From Planctomycetota bacterium (GTDB lineage Bacteria; Planctomycetota; UBA1135; GCA-002686595), in contig JAESRM010000243.1 of the NCBI GenBank assembly GCA_016764635.1, positions 704-6,646 of the forward strand: a stretch of DNA of 5,943 nucleotides. Direction: 5' to 3'. Position 1 is the first letter of the stretch; each line of letters opens with the position of its first letter. Positions 1 through 5,943 of this stretch are shown one piece after another. Both the position numbers and the translations under genes were made by a program. The notes under the pieces are model-generated. The model had not been told where the DNA came from and ran no database searches. It saw only the letters and a program-made list of their open reading frames with translations.

Positions 1-1277
1 CCAAGTGGATCGACTCCCACCGCGACCTGCCCCTGCTCATCAACCAGTGGGCCAACGTCATGCGCTGGGAAATGCGTACGCGCCTCTTCCTGCGCACCAG
101 TGAATTCCTCTGGCAGGAAGGCCACACGGCCCACTCCACCCACACGGAAGCCAAGGAAGAAGTCACCCGCATGCTCGACGTCTACCGCGACAGCCTGCAC
201 GACATCCTGGCCGTGCCCGTCATCCGCGGCATCAAAACCGCCAACGAACGTTTCGCCGGTGCCGTGGAAACGCGCACCGTCGAAGCCATGATGCAGGACG
301 GCAAAGCCCTGCAATGTGGCACCAGCCACGACCTCGGTCAAAAATTCGGCAAAGCCTTCGACGTGCAATTCCAAAACACGGAAGGCCAACGCGAGTACGT
401 CTGGCAAACCTCATGGGGCGTCTCCACGCGCCTCATCGGCGCCCTGATCATGACCCACTCCGACGACGACGGCCTGGTCCTGCCCCCCAAGGTCGCCCCC
501 ATCCACGTCGCCATCGTGCCCATCTACCGTAAGGACCACGAACGCGCCGCCGTGCTCGAAGCCGCCAACCGCATCGCCGGTGAACTACGCGCCGACGGCC
601 TGACCGTCGAAGTCGACGACCGCGAAGGCGTGAAGCCCGGCGCCAAGTACTACCACTGGGAGCAACGCGGCGTCCCAATCCGCCTAGAAATCGGCCCCCG
701 CGACCTCGAAGGCCAATCCGTCATGGCCAAGATGCGCATCTCCGAGCCCGACGAACGCGGCCGCCCCAAAAAGGAGTCCCTCCCTTGGAAGGACCTAGGC
801 ATCGCCGTCGCCGAACGCCTAGACGCCTTCCAAACCCTGCTCTACAACAACGCCCTAGCCCGCCGCGAAGCCAAAACGGTCCACGTAGACTCCTGGGACG
901 ACTTCACCGACCTCTTCAAAGACAGCGAATCCAGCTTCGTCTGGGCCCACTGGGACGGCACCTCCGAAACCGAACTCGCCATCAAAGACGCCACCAAAGC
1001 CACCATCCGCTGCATCCCCTACGAAGGCGGCGGCCCCCCCGCCGAACCCGGCGTCTGCATCAAAACCGGCAAAGCCAGGGCCCAACGCGTCCTGTTCTCA
1101 AAGAACTACCAGGCACCTAACCCGCGTCTCCCAACAGGGGGCCCCGCACACACGGGCCCCCCTGTTTTTGATCGAAGAATGACCAACAATCGACAGGGCG
1201 CGGAGGGTCATGCGAATGGAAATGTTCCGGCTCCGCAGCTCAATTGCCCCTCAACGCCAGGGCACACCAACGCTTAA
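1..1277 (+). CDS. proS: prolyl-tRNA synthetase (archaeal/eukaryotic-like type), 5'-truncated by window edge, with apparent stop-loss extension
   Basis: Cytoplasmic class II aminoacyl-tRNA synthetase that charges tRNA-Pro with proline using ATP. The gene is already open at the left edge (first full codon at 3), so the N-terminal part with class II motif 1 is missing. Visible in order: [19 protein letters not shown]; motif 2 with RTSE at 93-104 inside [16 protein letters not shown]; the proline-site signature [11 protein letters not shown] at 315-347; motif 3 GVSTRLIG at 417-440; the HGTP-type anticodon-binding domain from about 492 ([12 protein letters not shown]); and the family's extra C-terminal domain from about 890, ending RVLFSKNY at 1086-1109. 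It keeps only two cysteines in the region where some relatives bind zinc. Members of this family normally stop straight after this tyrosine. Here codon 1110-1112 is CAG, so 55 more residues (PGQ-rich, no recognisable domain) follow, through a terminator, to TAA at 1275-1277. The true coding end is probably 1109 plus a TAG. Family assignment is very secure; the extension is probably not part of the functional design. Confidence 0.95.
   Translation, partial: KWIDSHRDLPLLINQWANVMRWEMRTRLFLRTSEFLWQEGHTAHSTHTEAKEEVTRMLDVYRDSLHDILAVPVIRGIKTANERFAGAVETRTVEAMMQDGKALQCGTSHDLGQKFGKAFDVQFQNTEGQREYVWQTSWGVSTRLIGALIMTHSDDDGLVLPPKVAPIHVAIVPIYRKDHERAAVLEAANRIAGELRADGLTVEVDDREGVKPGAKYYHWEQRGVPIRLEIGPRDLEGQSVMAKMRISEPDERGRPKKESLPWKDLGIAVAERLDAFQTLLYNNALARREAKTVHVDSWDDFTDLFKDSESSFVWAHWDGTSETELAIKDATKATIRCIPYEGGGPPAEPGVCIKTGKARAQRVLFSKNYQAPNPRLPTGGPAHTGPPVFDRRMTNNRQGAEGHANGNVPAPQLNCPSTPGHTNA
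1133..1169 (+). terminator. rho-independent terminator of proS
   Basis: A very GC-rich inverted repeat (AACAGGGGGCCC at 1133-1144 pairing with GGGCCCCCCTGTT at 1154-1166, one bulged C) has a 9-base loop and is followed by a run of five T at 1165-1169, the first two of which also pair. It lies 23 bases after the expected proS stop position at 1110, the usual place for a terminator. It falls inside the extended reading frame, which argues that the extension is not the ancestral coding end. On the minus strand the same hairpin lacks a good T run, so it should act mainly on proS transcripts. Confidence 0.85.
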
Positions 1278-2626
1278 AAAACAACCCTCAGTCCGTTGGT
1301 GAAGTTGGACTGGCCCATGCCTGCAGGAGTATCCCTATACCATGCCTGGAAGTGCCAGGTGTCGCCGGCCATGATCGCGGTCGGGACCGAAGTGGGGATC
1401 GTGTTGGGCACGTCGAATCCGAAGCCGGTCGTTGAGGTGCCAACGGCGTTGATCATGGTTCCTGTGGCGTCAAAGCCGCCGATGGAGTTCATGGGTGTAC
1501 CGCCGACGTTGTAGCGGTAGAACTGAGCGGTCGGTGTTCCAGCCAAGCAAAACAGGCCGTTGCTGATCGGAATCCCCAGCGTGCCTTCGTTGCCGACCAG
1601 GAAGTAGGCCAGTTGCCCGGGAACTCCGTTCGTGACTTCCAGGTGAAGGTCGCTGCCCACGCCAGTTCCCCAGCTATACGAGAGTACGGCCGGAACGCCC
1701 GTGGAGTTGGGGTTGGCCGGATCGCAGAGGGGACCCGGGGGCTGGAATCCGCAGTCTCCGGAGCCACTGACGATCAAATCGTAGACATTGCAAGAGCTGG
1801 GCGAGTTGGCCCATACATTTACCTCGAGAACAACCTCCAAGGCCGCACCGGTGTTATTTGTCCAAGTGAGGTGCTCGTTGTCCGAGGCGGAAAAACCATC
1901 GGCGAGCTCATCAAGCCCGTCACCGGTGCCGCACTCGGTTGAGTTCGCAGCGCGCAGGAAACAATCCAAATCTCCGTACGCGTTTGTGAATAGCAGGTCG
2001 ACGTCGACTGCCGCTCCATCTGCAACGCAGAACGTGTAGAAATCACTGTCCGCCTGAGACACCAGCAATCCAATGTAGGTGCCATCCGCGGCCAGATACG
2101 CATTCGCGCAATCGTCATTGTCCTCCAACAAATCATCCGACAATCCATTGCATGGATGAGGGGTGATGTTCAGGCTTCCACCACCAAAGTCTAAGGCGCC
2201 AAAGCCACCTACCTGGATCAACACCGTGTCACCCACCGCGAGACCCACGAGAGAAACCTCACTCTGGAAACCGGAAGTGTCGTCGTTGTAATCGCCGCAG
2301 ACCGCTGCACAGGCGGCCCCGAGGTGAACGCTGAGTTTGGTGTCCCACAAAGTCCCGTTGGTATCAAAGACATAGGACCCGGCGGCCGGCGCACTCCACT
2401 GCCAGAAGCCATCTTGCATGATGCTGCCTGAACCACCCGCGCATCCGCCTGCGCCATCAAAGTTTGAAGTCGAGTGACCCGTCGTATCGAACGCAAAAGC
2501 CCCGGTCCCCGCAAGAGGAACCGCGGCGCCGCAATCATCACTTTGGGCGAAGGCACCACCGGCAAGAATGAGAGTGATCAAGGGAAGAGTAAATTGGGAA
2601 CGTGTCGTGGGAGTCATCTGGTTCAT
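1274..2626 (-). CDS. secreted protein with two PPC-like beta-sandwich modules and a planctomycete-type C-terminal module
   Basis: Exported protein of unknown function, 450 residues from the ATG at 2626. A Sec signal peptide is clear: basic start, hydrophobic [15 protein letters not shown], likely cleavage AFA|QS at residue 27/28. A TTG at 2665 would add 13 unlikely residues before it, and the ATG at 2617 is an equally possible start; neither ATG has a good ribosome site. Module 1 (about 30-156) has [30 protein letters not shown] and VLIQVGGF, typical of PPC-like domains. Module 2 (about 159-292) has [25 protein letters not shown] and GDLDCFL, a second variant of the same fold. The last module (about 298-450) has [28 protein letters not shown] and [10 protein letters not shown]. 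The protein carries 13 cysteines, suggesting disulfides outside the cytoplasm. PPC modules often accompany secreted enzymes, but no catalytic domain is present here. A structural, adhesive or binding role is inference. Confidence 0.88.
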   Translation of the reverse strand: MNQMTPTTRSQFTLPLITLILAGGAFAQSDDCGAAVPLAGTGAFAFDTTGHSTSNFDGAGGCAGGSGSIMQDGFWQWSAPAAGSYVFDTNGTLWDTKLSVHLGAACAAVCGDYNDDTSGFQSEVSLVGLAVGDTVLIQVGGFGALDFGGGSLNITPHPCNGLSDDLLEDNDDCANAYLAADGTYIGLLVSQADSDFYTFCVADGAAVDVDLLFTNAYGDLDCFLRAANSTECGTGDGLDELADGFSASDNEHLTWTNNTGAALEVVLEVNVWANSPSSCNVYDLIVSGSGDCGFQPPGPLCDPANPNSTGVPAVLSYSWGTGVGSDLHLEVTNGVPGQLAYFLVGNEGTLGIPISNGLFCLAGTPTAQFYRYNVGGTPMNSIGGFDATGTMINAVGTSTTGFGFDVPNTIPTSVPTAIMAGDTWHFQAWYRDTPAGMGQSNFTNGLRVVF

Positions 2627-2644
2627 GAAATTGGAGAGTCGAAA

Positions 2645-2650
2645 ATTATC
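2645..2650 (-). promoter_or_regulatory. possible -10 element (GATAAT) for the PPC-type secreted protein gene
   Basis: On the minus strand GATAAT ends 18 bases before the ATG at 2626, in an AT-richer stretch. It matches five of six bases of the bacterial -10 consensus and would give a short leader. No convincing -35 hexamer sits 16-18 bases upstream (the best is TAGGTA), so this is a weak call. Confidence 0.22.
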
Positions 2651-2735
2651 GCACCGTAGAATCAACCTACCTAGACCTTAGCAAGTAGCCGTAAATTTGC
2701 TCCCCCGAGAGAGGACTTCTCAATGTGGAATCGGC

Positions 2736-2799
2736 CCAAGGCTTCAGTCGTGCATAAGCCTTGGATGGGGCCGGCAACGAAGGATCGCAGCTCGGCCCC
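2736..2799 (-). terminator. tandem hairpins downstream of the EF-hand lipoprotein gene, possible terminator region
   Basis: Two inverted repeats lie back to back in the gap after the TAG at 2811-2813. The nearer has a 7-bp GC-rich stem (2767-2773 with 2793-2799) and a 19-base loop. The farther has a perfect 9-bp stem, CCAAGGCTT at 2736-2744 with AAGCCTTGG at 2756-2764, and an 11-base loop. Neither is followed by a T run on the minus strand, so they are not classical intrinsic terminators. They could slow or end transcription or stabilise the 3' end of the message. Confidence 0.35.
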
Positions 2800-2810
2800 C
2801 AGCAAAACCC

Positions 2811-3623
2811 CTACCGGTAGATACTGTCCAGGTCATCCAGGAACTCACCCGAGTGCCAAGGCCATGTGGTGGCCCCGTCCTCGAAGGGGAACCTAAAGTA
2901 AAAGTGAATGGGTTCATCCTTGGCAAAAACGCCGTCACCATTTTCATCCTCCCGCACCTCGAACCCAAGCATTTGCGAATCGGCCACATAGTGAACCGCG
3001 GTCAATTGCATGTCCTCAGGCGTTGCGACCTGGGCACCCCGCCCCGATCCGTCGGTGAGGATCGCCACCGCCGCGTCCTTGTCATCCAGATAACCATCGC
3101 TATTGGTGTCACTGACGACAGCGGAGAATACATTTATCTGGGAGACCGGACCCTCGTCCGTGTACTGGGTCATGAGCCACCAATTGGAGATGAATCCGCG
3201 CTTGTTGAGTAACGACCAGCTCTCGGTACCCCGCCCGTCGGAGAACAGCGCATCGTGCCAGCGAACTTGGACAGAGTGAAACTCGGGCGGACGGCCCCGG
3301 TCCGCTTGCGCTCTTCCTGAACCTGCCAGTCCACCCTCCGAAAACGGATCAGCATCGCGGTAAAACCGTGCGTCCTTCGTGATAACAAAAGAGGAGAGCC
3401 ATGTATTGCGACCGGGTAGCTGGACAGGGGTTCCATGGACTGGAAGCCCTTTGACTTCACCGTCGATGGGCATAGCCGTTGGGACACGCCCGCTCCAATG
3501 CCTTGGCGAGAAGCTGGCCGTCGTTTGCGGCATTCCATAAACACCGGTCTGCGGAGAGGTGCAGGCCGTAAAGGATGAAAACGAAAGGAGAGAAAGCACA
3601 ACAATGATTCGGGAAGATTTCAT
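2811..3623 (-). CDS. predicted lipoprotein with two EF-hand-type calcium-binding loops
   Basis: Predicted exported lipoprotein of 270 residues, function unknown. The start ATG at 3623 is well fixed: an in-frame TAG lies only 12 bases upstream, and the encoded N-terminus is a typical type II signal peptide (MKSSRIIVVLSLLSFSSFTAC). The lipobox is FTAC with the lipid-bearing Cys at residue 21; Thr at +2 would favour the outer membrane or surface. The C-terminal half has two complete 12-residue EF-hand loops, D172-x-N174-x-D176-G-x-L-x-x-x-D183 and D226-x-N228-x-D230-G-x-F-x-x-x-E237, starting 54 residues apart and each followed or preceded by short beta-like stretches. From memory, lipoproteins with this paired DxNxDG layout between beta-strands occur in several phyla, without known function. 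The middle (about 80-165) is Trp- and Asp-rich with no recognised motif. The gene has its own 301-base upstream gap, so it may have its own promoter. Confidence 0.85.
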   Translation of the reverse strand: MKSSRIIVVLSLLSFSSFTACTSPQTGVYGMPQTTASFSPRHWSGRVPTAMPIDGEVKGLPVHGTPVQLPGRNTWLSSFVITKDARFYRDADPFSEGGLAGSGRAQADRGRPPEFHSVQVRWHDALFSDGRGTESWSLLNKRGFISNWWLMTQYTDEGPVSQINVFSAVVSDTNSDGYLDDKDAAVAILTDGSGRGAQVATPEDMQLTAVHYVADSQMLGFEVREDENGDGVFAKDEPIHFYFRFPFEDGATTWPWHSGEFLDDLDSIYR

Positions 3624-3924
3624 TCCTCTAGTCTACGCAGTAGTGCAGTGGCGGGTCATGTAAGGAGTTCCCCCAATCCCGATGCCGGTGCGCAAATCTG
3701 CGCTCGGGCTAAGAATCAGAGACACGGCATCAGGTACCAAATTGCCGCGCACCCCTTACGAGGAGTCACCCAGCGCCTGTATCGAGCCCGGCGCCCAATG
3801 CATCCTCCTCTCCAAGGAATGCCAAGAAGTCAATCGCTGCACCCTGCAAGGAACCCCGCAACCTCGGGCCTCCTGCTCATTCACTTCGAACTTGATTGAA
3901 ACGTGCGAGTGTCCCCCACCCAAT
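3624..3924 (+). other. 301-base gap with a cysteine-rich open frame of uncertain reality
   Basis: No secure gene lies here. On the plus strand a frame opens after TAA 3661-3663, has an ATG at 3682, and stays open to 4086, running 160 bases antisense into the 3' end of the 3925-5862 gene. Its product would be 134 residues with Cys at 33, 40, 47, 53, 65, 75, 77 and 89, far denser than chance reading would usually give. Over the cysteine-rich part about 70% of third codon positions are G or C against about half at positions one and two, a coding-like pattern. Against it: no signal peptide, no ribosome site near the ATG, and a large antisense overlap. It could be a decayed gene or chance. The gap should also hold the promoter of the minus-strand lipoprotein gene, but I see no convincing -35/-10 pair. 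A small perfect palindrome, GCGCA-AATC-TGCGC, sits at 3690-3703. Confidence 0.3.
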
Positions 3925-5862
3925 CTAGAGACGTTCGAGTATGACTGTGTGCTCACCAGTTTCCCCCGCCTTTACCCACACATCGAAGGGGGGAATTGGC
4001 GCGTACCCGGGCAGATCGGGAATGGTGACCCGATAGTTTCCCGGTTCGCGAAAACTAAACTGCGCGGGAATCCCAGACCTCTCTGACGGATTTCCCTCTT
4101 GGCCAGATTCCCCCAGGAATTGGATTCTCCGACCGCCTTGCGGTTTAGGGACAAGAACGCCTGCTTCCTTGAAGCCCAACTCGAGGAAACACGCTCTTCG
4201 AAGGGCCACTGTGGCGCGATTTGATCCAGGCCGAACTTCAAGCTTGGTGCTAGCGCTCGTGAAGCCTGCCGCCCCCACAGAAAGTTGGATAGATCCCTTG
4301 GGCGCCATCAGCTCAAACAACCCGGTCTCCTTGTTTTGCTCGGTACTCTGGTAGACCCGCAATGTCAGGGTGGATGCAGAGGCTGAGTCTGATAACCAAC
4401 TTACATGTGCGCCTGGAACTGGCTGTCCTGAACCTTCCTCAATAACCGACACCTGAACCGTGATCGGCGTAGGCACCGCAAACTCAATTCGGGTATTGCC
4501 TAGCTCACTTATCGTGAAAGTCTCGGCGTGCAGACTAGAAAAGTCCATACGAGCCCTTTGGAGACTGAGCGTATAACGCCCAGGGGGAACGGCTTCCGAC
4601 TCGAAGGTCCAAAGAGTTGGGTCTTCGGTGGCTTGGGGCGTATAGATTCCACCTGGGGAACTGCCGTCGGGCGATGGATCGAGAGCGTTGATGTTTATCA
4701 CTGGCTTTGAAAGCCCCCAAGCTGTCGGCAGGACCATCGTCCCCTTGAGCGGGACCATCGACAACGCTGATTGGAATGGAATCGTGATGTGTACAACGGA
4801 CCGCTTGCCCGCCTCCACACTCACCGCACCTTCTGCGAGCACTTGTCTAGGTCGGCCTCGTACCACTTGTACCAAGTATTCATTGGGCCACAGTCCATCC
4901 AAGAGAATGTCCGAGGACCGTGACTCCAAACCCCACCCCAGAAACCAGGGACCTGGATGAGCTGAGTCCGGAGTTCTGGGAACAACCATGAGCGAGGCAT
5001 CCTTCGGCACTTCCCCTTCGATAATCACCTCCAAATCGCCACCGGCAACCAAATGCACCTCTCGGGTACCTACGGTTTCCAAGTGCAATTCGACCCGGGA
5101 CCAGGCGTATCCGGGGCTGCCAATCCAAACGGAGCGGGGAGACCACTTCACCATAGATGCGGGAAGCTGTAGGCGGAGCGGCGATTGCAATCCCGCGACG
5201 AGTCGAAACTCAGGACGTGCCTGGGAGGGATGTTGCGTATAGGGGCTGCCCGATCGGGTCACAGAAACCCGTCCCAGATCCCCGCCTGTGGATGCATCCA
5301 ATACTGCCAGATCTATCCAAGGCGTGGGGATTACGCGGATCTCGTGTTCAACCTCCAGGTCCAAGCCCGCTATGGGAAAGTGAGTCTCTCGCATGGCATG
5401 TTGACCGCCCAATTGAAGGGGACTGAAATCTAAGCTGGTCACCGATGGGGTCACGGGCAACGAGAATCTGCCGGACTCTATTTCAACACGCGTATCTCCT
5501 CCCGATGCCCCCGACTTTCCTGACCAAAGGGTGAGCTGAGCATGACCATGCAAGTTGCCTTGCTCCTCACCCAAGGCATCCACAAGAATCAGATGTCCGC
5601 GGAATCGGCGCTCCTCCAAAACTGGGGAAGCGGCCTCGATTCCCTCAAGAGGTGCTCTGCGAGTTTCATTGGCTGGTAAAACCAAAGCACGCTCGTCCGG
5701 CGAGTCCTCCTCAAGAGCACGAATGCTTGCGTCCAGGGCAATGGCGGGATTGGCATCCTGTGTCGATACAGCTTCAGTTTCTCGCCCATCGGACCATGTC
5801 AGGAACGCTCCCCCGGTTAGGGCTATGATGAGGATCAGGGCTAGAACTTTCTTCATGACCAT
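3925..5862 (-). CDS. large exported or membrane-anchored beta-sandwich protein with carboxypeptidase-regulatory-like domains
   Basis: Protein of 645 residues, function unknown, predicted to lie outside the cytoplasm. The N-terminus (MVMKKVLALILIIALTGGAF) has two lysines and one hydrophobic segment at about 6-22. No clean AxA cleavage site follows, so it may be a signal anchor rather than a cleaved signal. ATG 5856 (MKK) is an alternative start. A low-complexity acidic linker (about 24-85) is followed by repeated beta-rich segments. The clearest is about 465-556: TPITVQVSVIEEGSGQPVPG, then GLFELMAPKGSIQLSV, then an alternating strand, as in carboxypeptidase-regulatory-like or transthyretin-like folds. 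PPGRYTLSL (about 426-434) and GNYRVTIPDLPGY (608-620) are the same kind of strand-turn signature. There is only one cysteine (558), unlike the neighbouring secreted protein. No catalytic motif is seen; such domains commonly serve binding or envelope structure. The reading frame has no stop for 27 codons upstream to the window edge, so a longer N-terminus cannot be excluded. Confidence 0.85.
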   Translation of the reverse strand: MVMKKVLALILIIALTGGAFLTWSDGRETEAVSTQDANPAIALDASIRALEEDSPDERALVLPANETRRAPLEGIEAASPVLEERRFRGHLILVDALGEEQGNLHGHAQLTLWSGKSGASGGDTRVEIESGRFSLPVTPSVTSLDFSPLQLGGQHAMRETHFPIAGLDLEVEHEIRVIPTPWIDLAVLDASTGGDLGRVSVTRSGSPYTQHPSQARPEFRLVAGLQSPLRLQLPASMVKWSPRSVWIGSPGYAWSRVELHLETVGTREVHLVAGGDLEVIIEGEVPKDASLMVVPRTPDSAHPGPWFLGWGLESRSSDILLDGLWPNEYLVQVVRGRPRQVLAEGAVSVEAGKRSVVHITIPFQSALSMVPLKGTMVLPTAWGLSKPVININALDPSPDGSSPGGIYTPQATEDPTLWTFESEAVPPGRYTLSLQRARMDFSSLHAETFTISELGNTRIEFAVPTPITVQVSVIEEGSGQPVPGAHVSWLSDSASASTLTLRVYQSTEQNKETGLFELMAPKGSIQLSVGAAGFTSASTKLEVRPGSNRATVALRRACFLELGFKEAGVLVPKPQGGRRIQFLGESGQEGNPSERSGIPAQFSFREPGNYRVTIPDLPGYAPIPPFDVWVKAGETGEHTVILERL

Positions 5863-5888
5863 CAGGGCTAATAGTGGAGTGAGTGCGC

Positions 5889-5918
5889 TTGCAAAGGGGA
5901 CAGGCTTGGTCCCCGCAA
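5889..5918 (-). promoter_or_regulatory. hairpin upstream of the large beta-sandwich protein gene
   Basis: A perfect 6-bp stem, GGGGAC at 5896-5901 with GTCCCC at 5909-5914, encloses a 7-base loop. It is extended by outer arms TTGC (5889-5892) and GCAA (5915-5918) with a three-base bulge (AAA on plus, TTT on minus). Read on the minus strand the inner stem is followed by TTT, so it could be a weak terminator of a gene beyond the right edge. It could instead be a leader structure, 26 bases upstream of the ATG at 5862. If the frame is really open across it, it is neither. Confidence 0.3.
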
Positions 5919-5943
5919 ATGCGATGAGAGCCGGCGACCAACG

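Noticed and set aside
855..1085. Minus-strand glycine- and phenylalanine-rich frame of 76 codons
   Set aside because: It is the complement of proS; the Gly/Phe/Ala bias comes from C-rich codons on the coding strand.
1200..1236. Inverted repeat GCGGAG/CTCCGC as a terminator for the convergent gene
   Set aside because: The stem is only 6 bp with a 25-base loop and no T run on the minus strand.
1613..1942. Plus-strand frame of 109 codons opposite the secreted protein gene
   Set aside because: The minus-strand frame encodes recognisable PPC-like and C-terminal modules over the same bases, and the plus product has no family resemblance.
2697..3212. Plus-strand open frame of 171 codons
   Set aside because: It lies antisense to the lipoprotein gene, which has a signal peptide, lipobox and two intact EF-hand loops. 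The plus frame shows no motif or domain and is explained by the composition of the real gene.
3690..3703. Palindrome GCGCA-AATC-TGCGC as an operator for the lipoprotein gene
   Set aside because: It is a single short 5-bp stem with no second copy and no nearby promoter elements, so chance in GC-rich DNA is enough.
3756..3956. Minus-strand frame of 66 codons between the two large minus-strand genes
   Set aside because: It overlaps the end of the upstream gene, has no ribosome site and no recognisable composition or motif.
1..5943. Mobile elements, CRISPR array, tRNA or rRNA genes, defence system
   Set aside because: I saw no transposase motifs, terminal inverted repeats, regularly spaced direct repeats, tRNA-like cloverleaf or rRNA sequence. 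The content is a housekeeping gene and exported proteins.

Overview
The window looks like chromosomal DNA from a GC-rich bacterium, most likely a planctomycete or close relative. The main clue is the exported protein at 1274-2626 (minus strand). It joins two bacterial pre-peptidase-like (PPC-type) beta-sandwich modules to a C-terminal module with a WHFQAWYRD motif and a terminal [10 protein letters not shown], an architecture I associate with large paralogous families in marine Planctomycetota. This assignment is from memory of the families, not from a search. None of the protein-coding genes has a convincing Shine-Dalgarno site at a normal distance, which fits but does not prove it.

Layout. 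Positions 1 to about 1170 (plus strand) hold the 3' two thirds of a prolyl-tRNA synthetase gene (proS, archaeal/eukaryotic-like type), cut by the left window edge, followed by a strong intrinsic terminator at 1133-1169. Everything to the right lies on the minus strand. It is a loose set of three co-directional genes, each encoding an exported protein: a large beta-sandwich protein with an N-terminal membrane anchor or signal (3925-5862), a lipoprotein with two EF-hand-type calcium loops (2811-3623), and the PPC-type secreted protein (1274-2626). Gaps of 301 and 184 bases separate them, so they need not be one operon. All three look like cell-envelope or surface proteins. No enzyme or pathway connects them and no mobile element, tRNA, rRNA or CRISPR array is seen.

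The most notable point is the 3' end of proS. The expected end of the enzyme, a C-terminal ...FSKNY, is followed by CAG where TAG would be expected. The frame therefore stays open, runs through the terminator hairpin, and stops only at 1275-1277. There its TAA overlaps the TAA of the convergent minus-strand gene in a shared TTAA. An mRNA ending at the terminator would have no stop codon in this frame. Either this is a natural stop-loss allele or a base error in the sequence. The 301-base gap at 3624-3924 also holds a plus-strand open frame unusually rich in cysteine, of uncertain reality.
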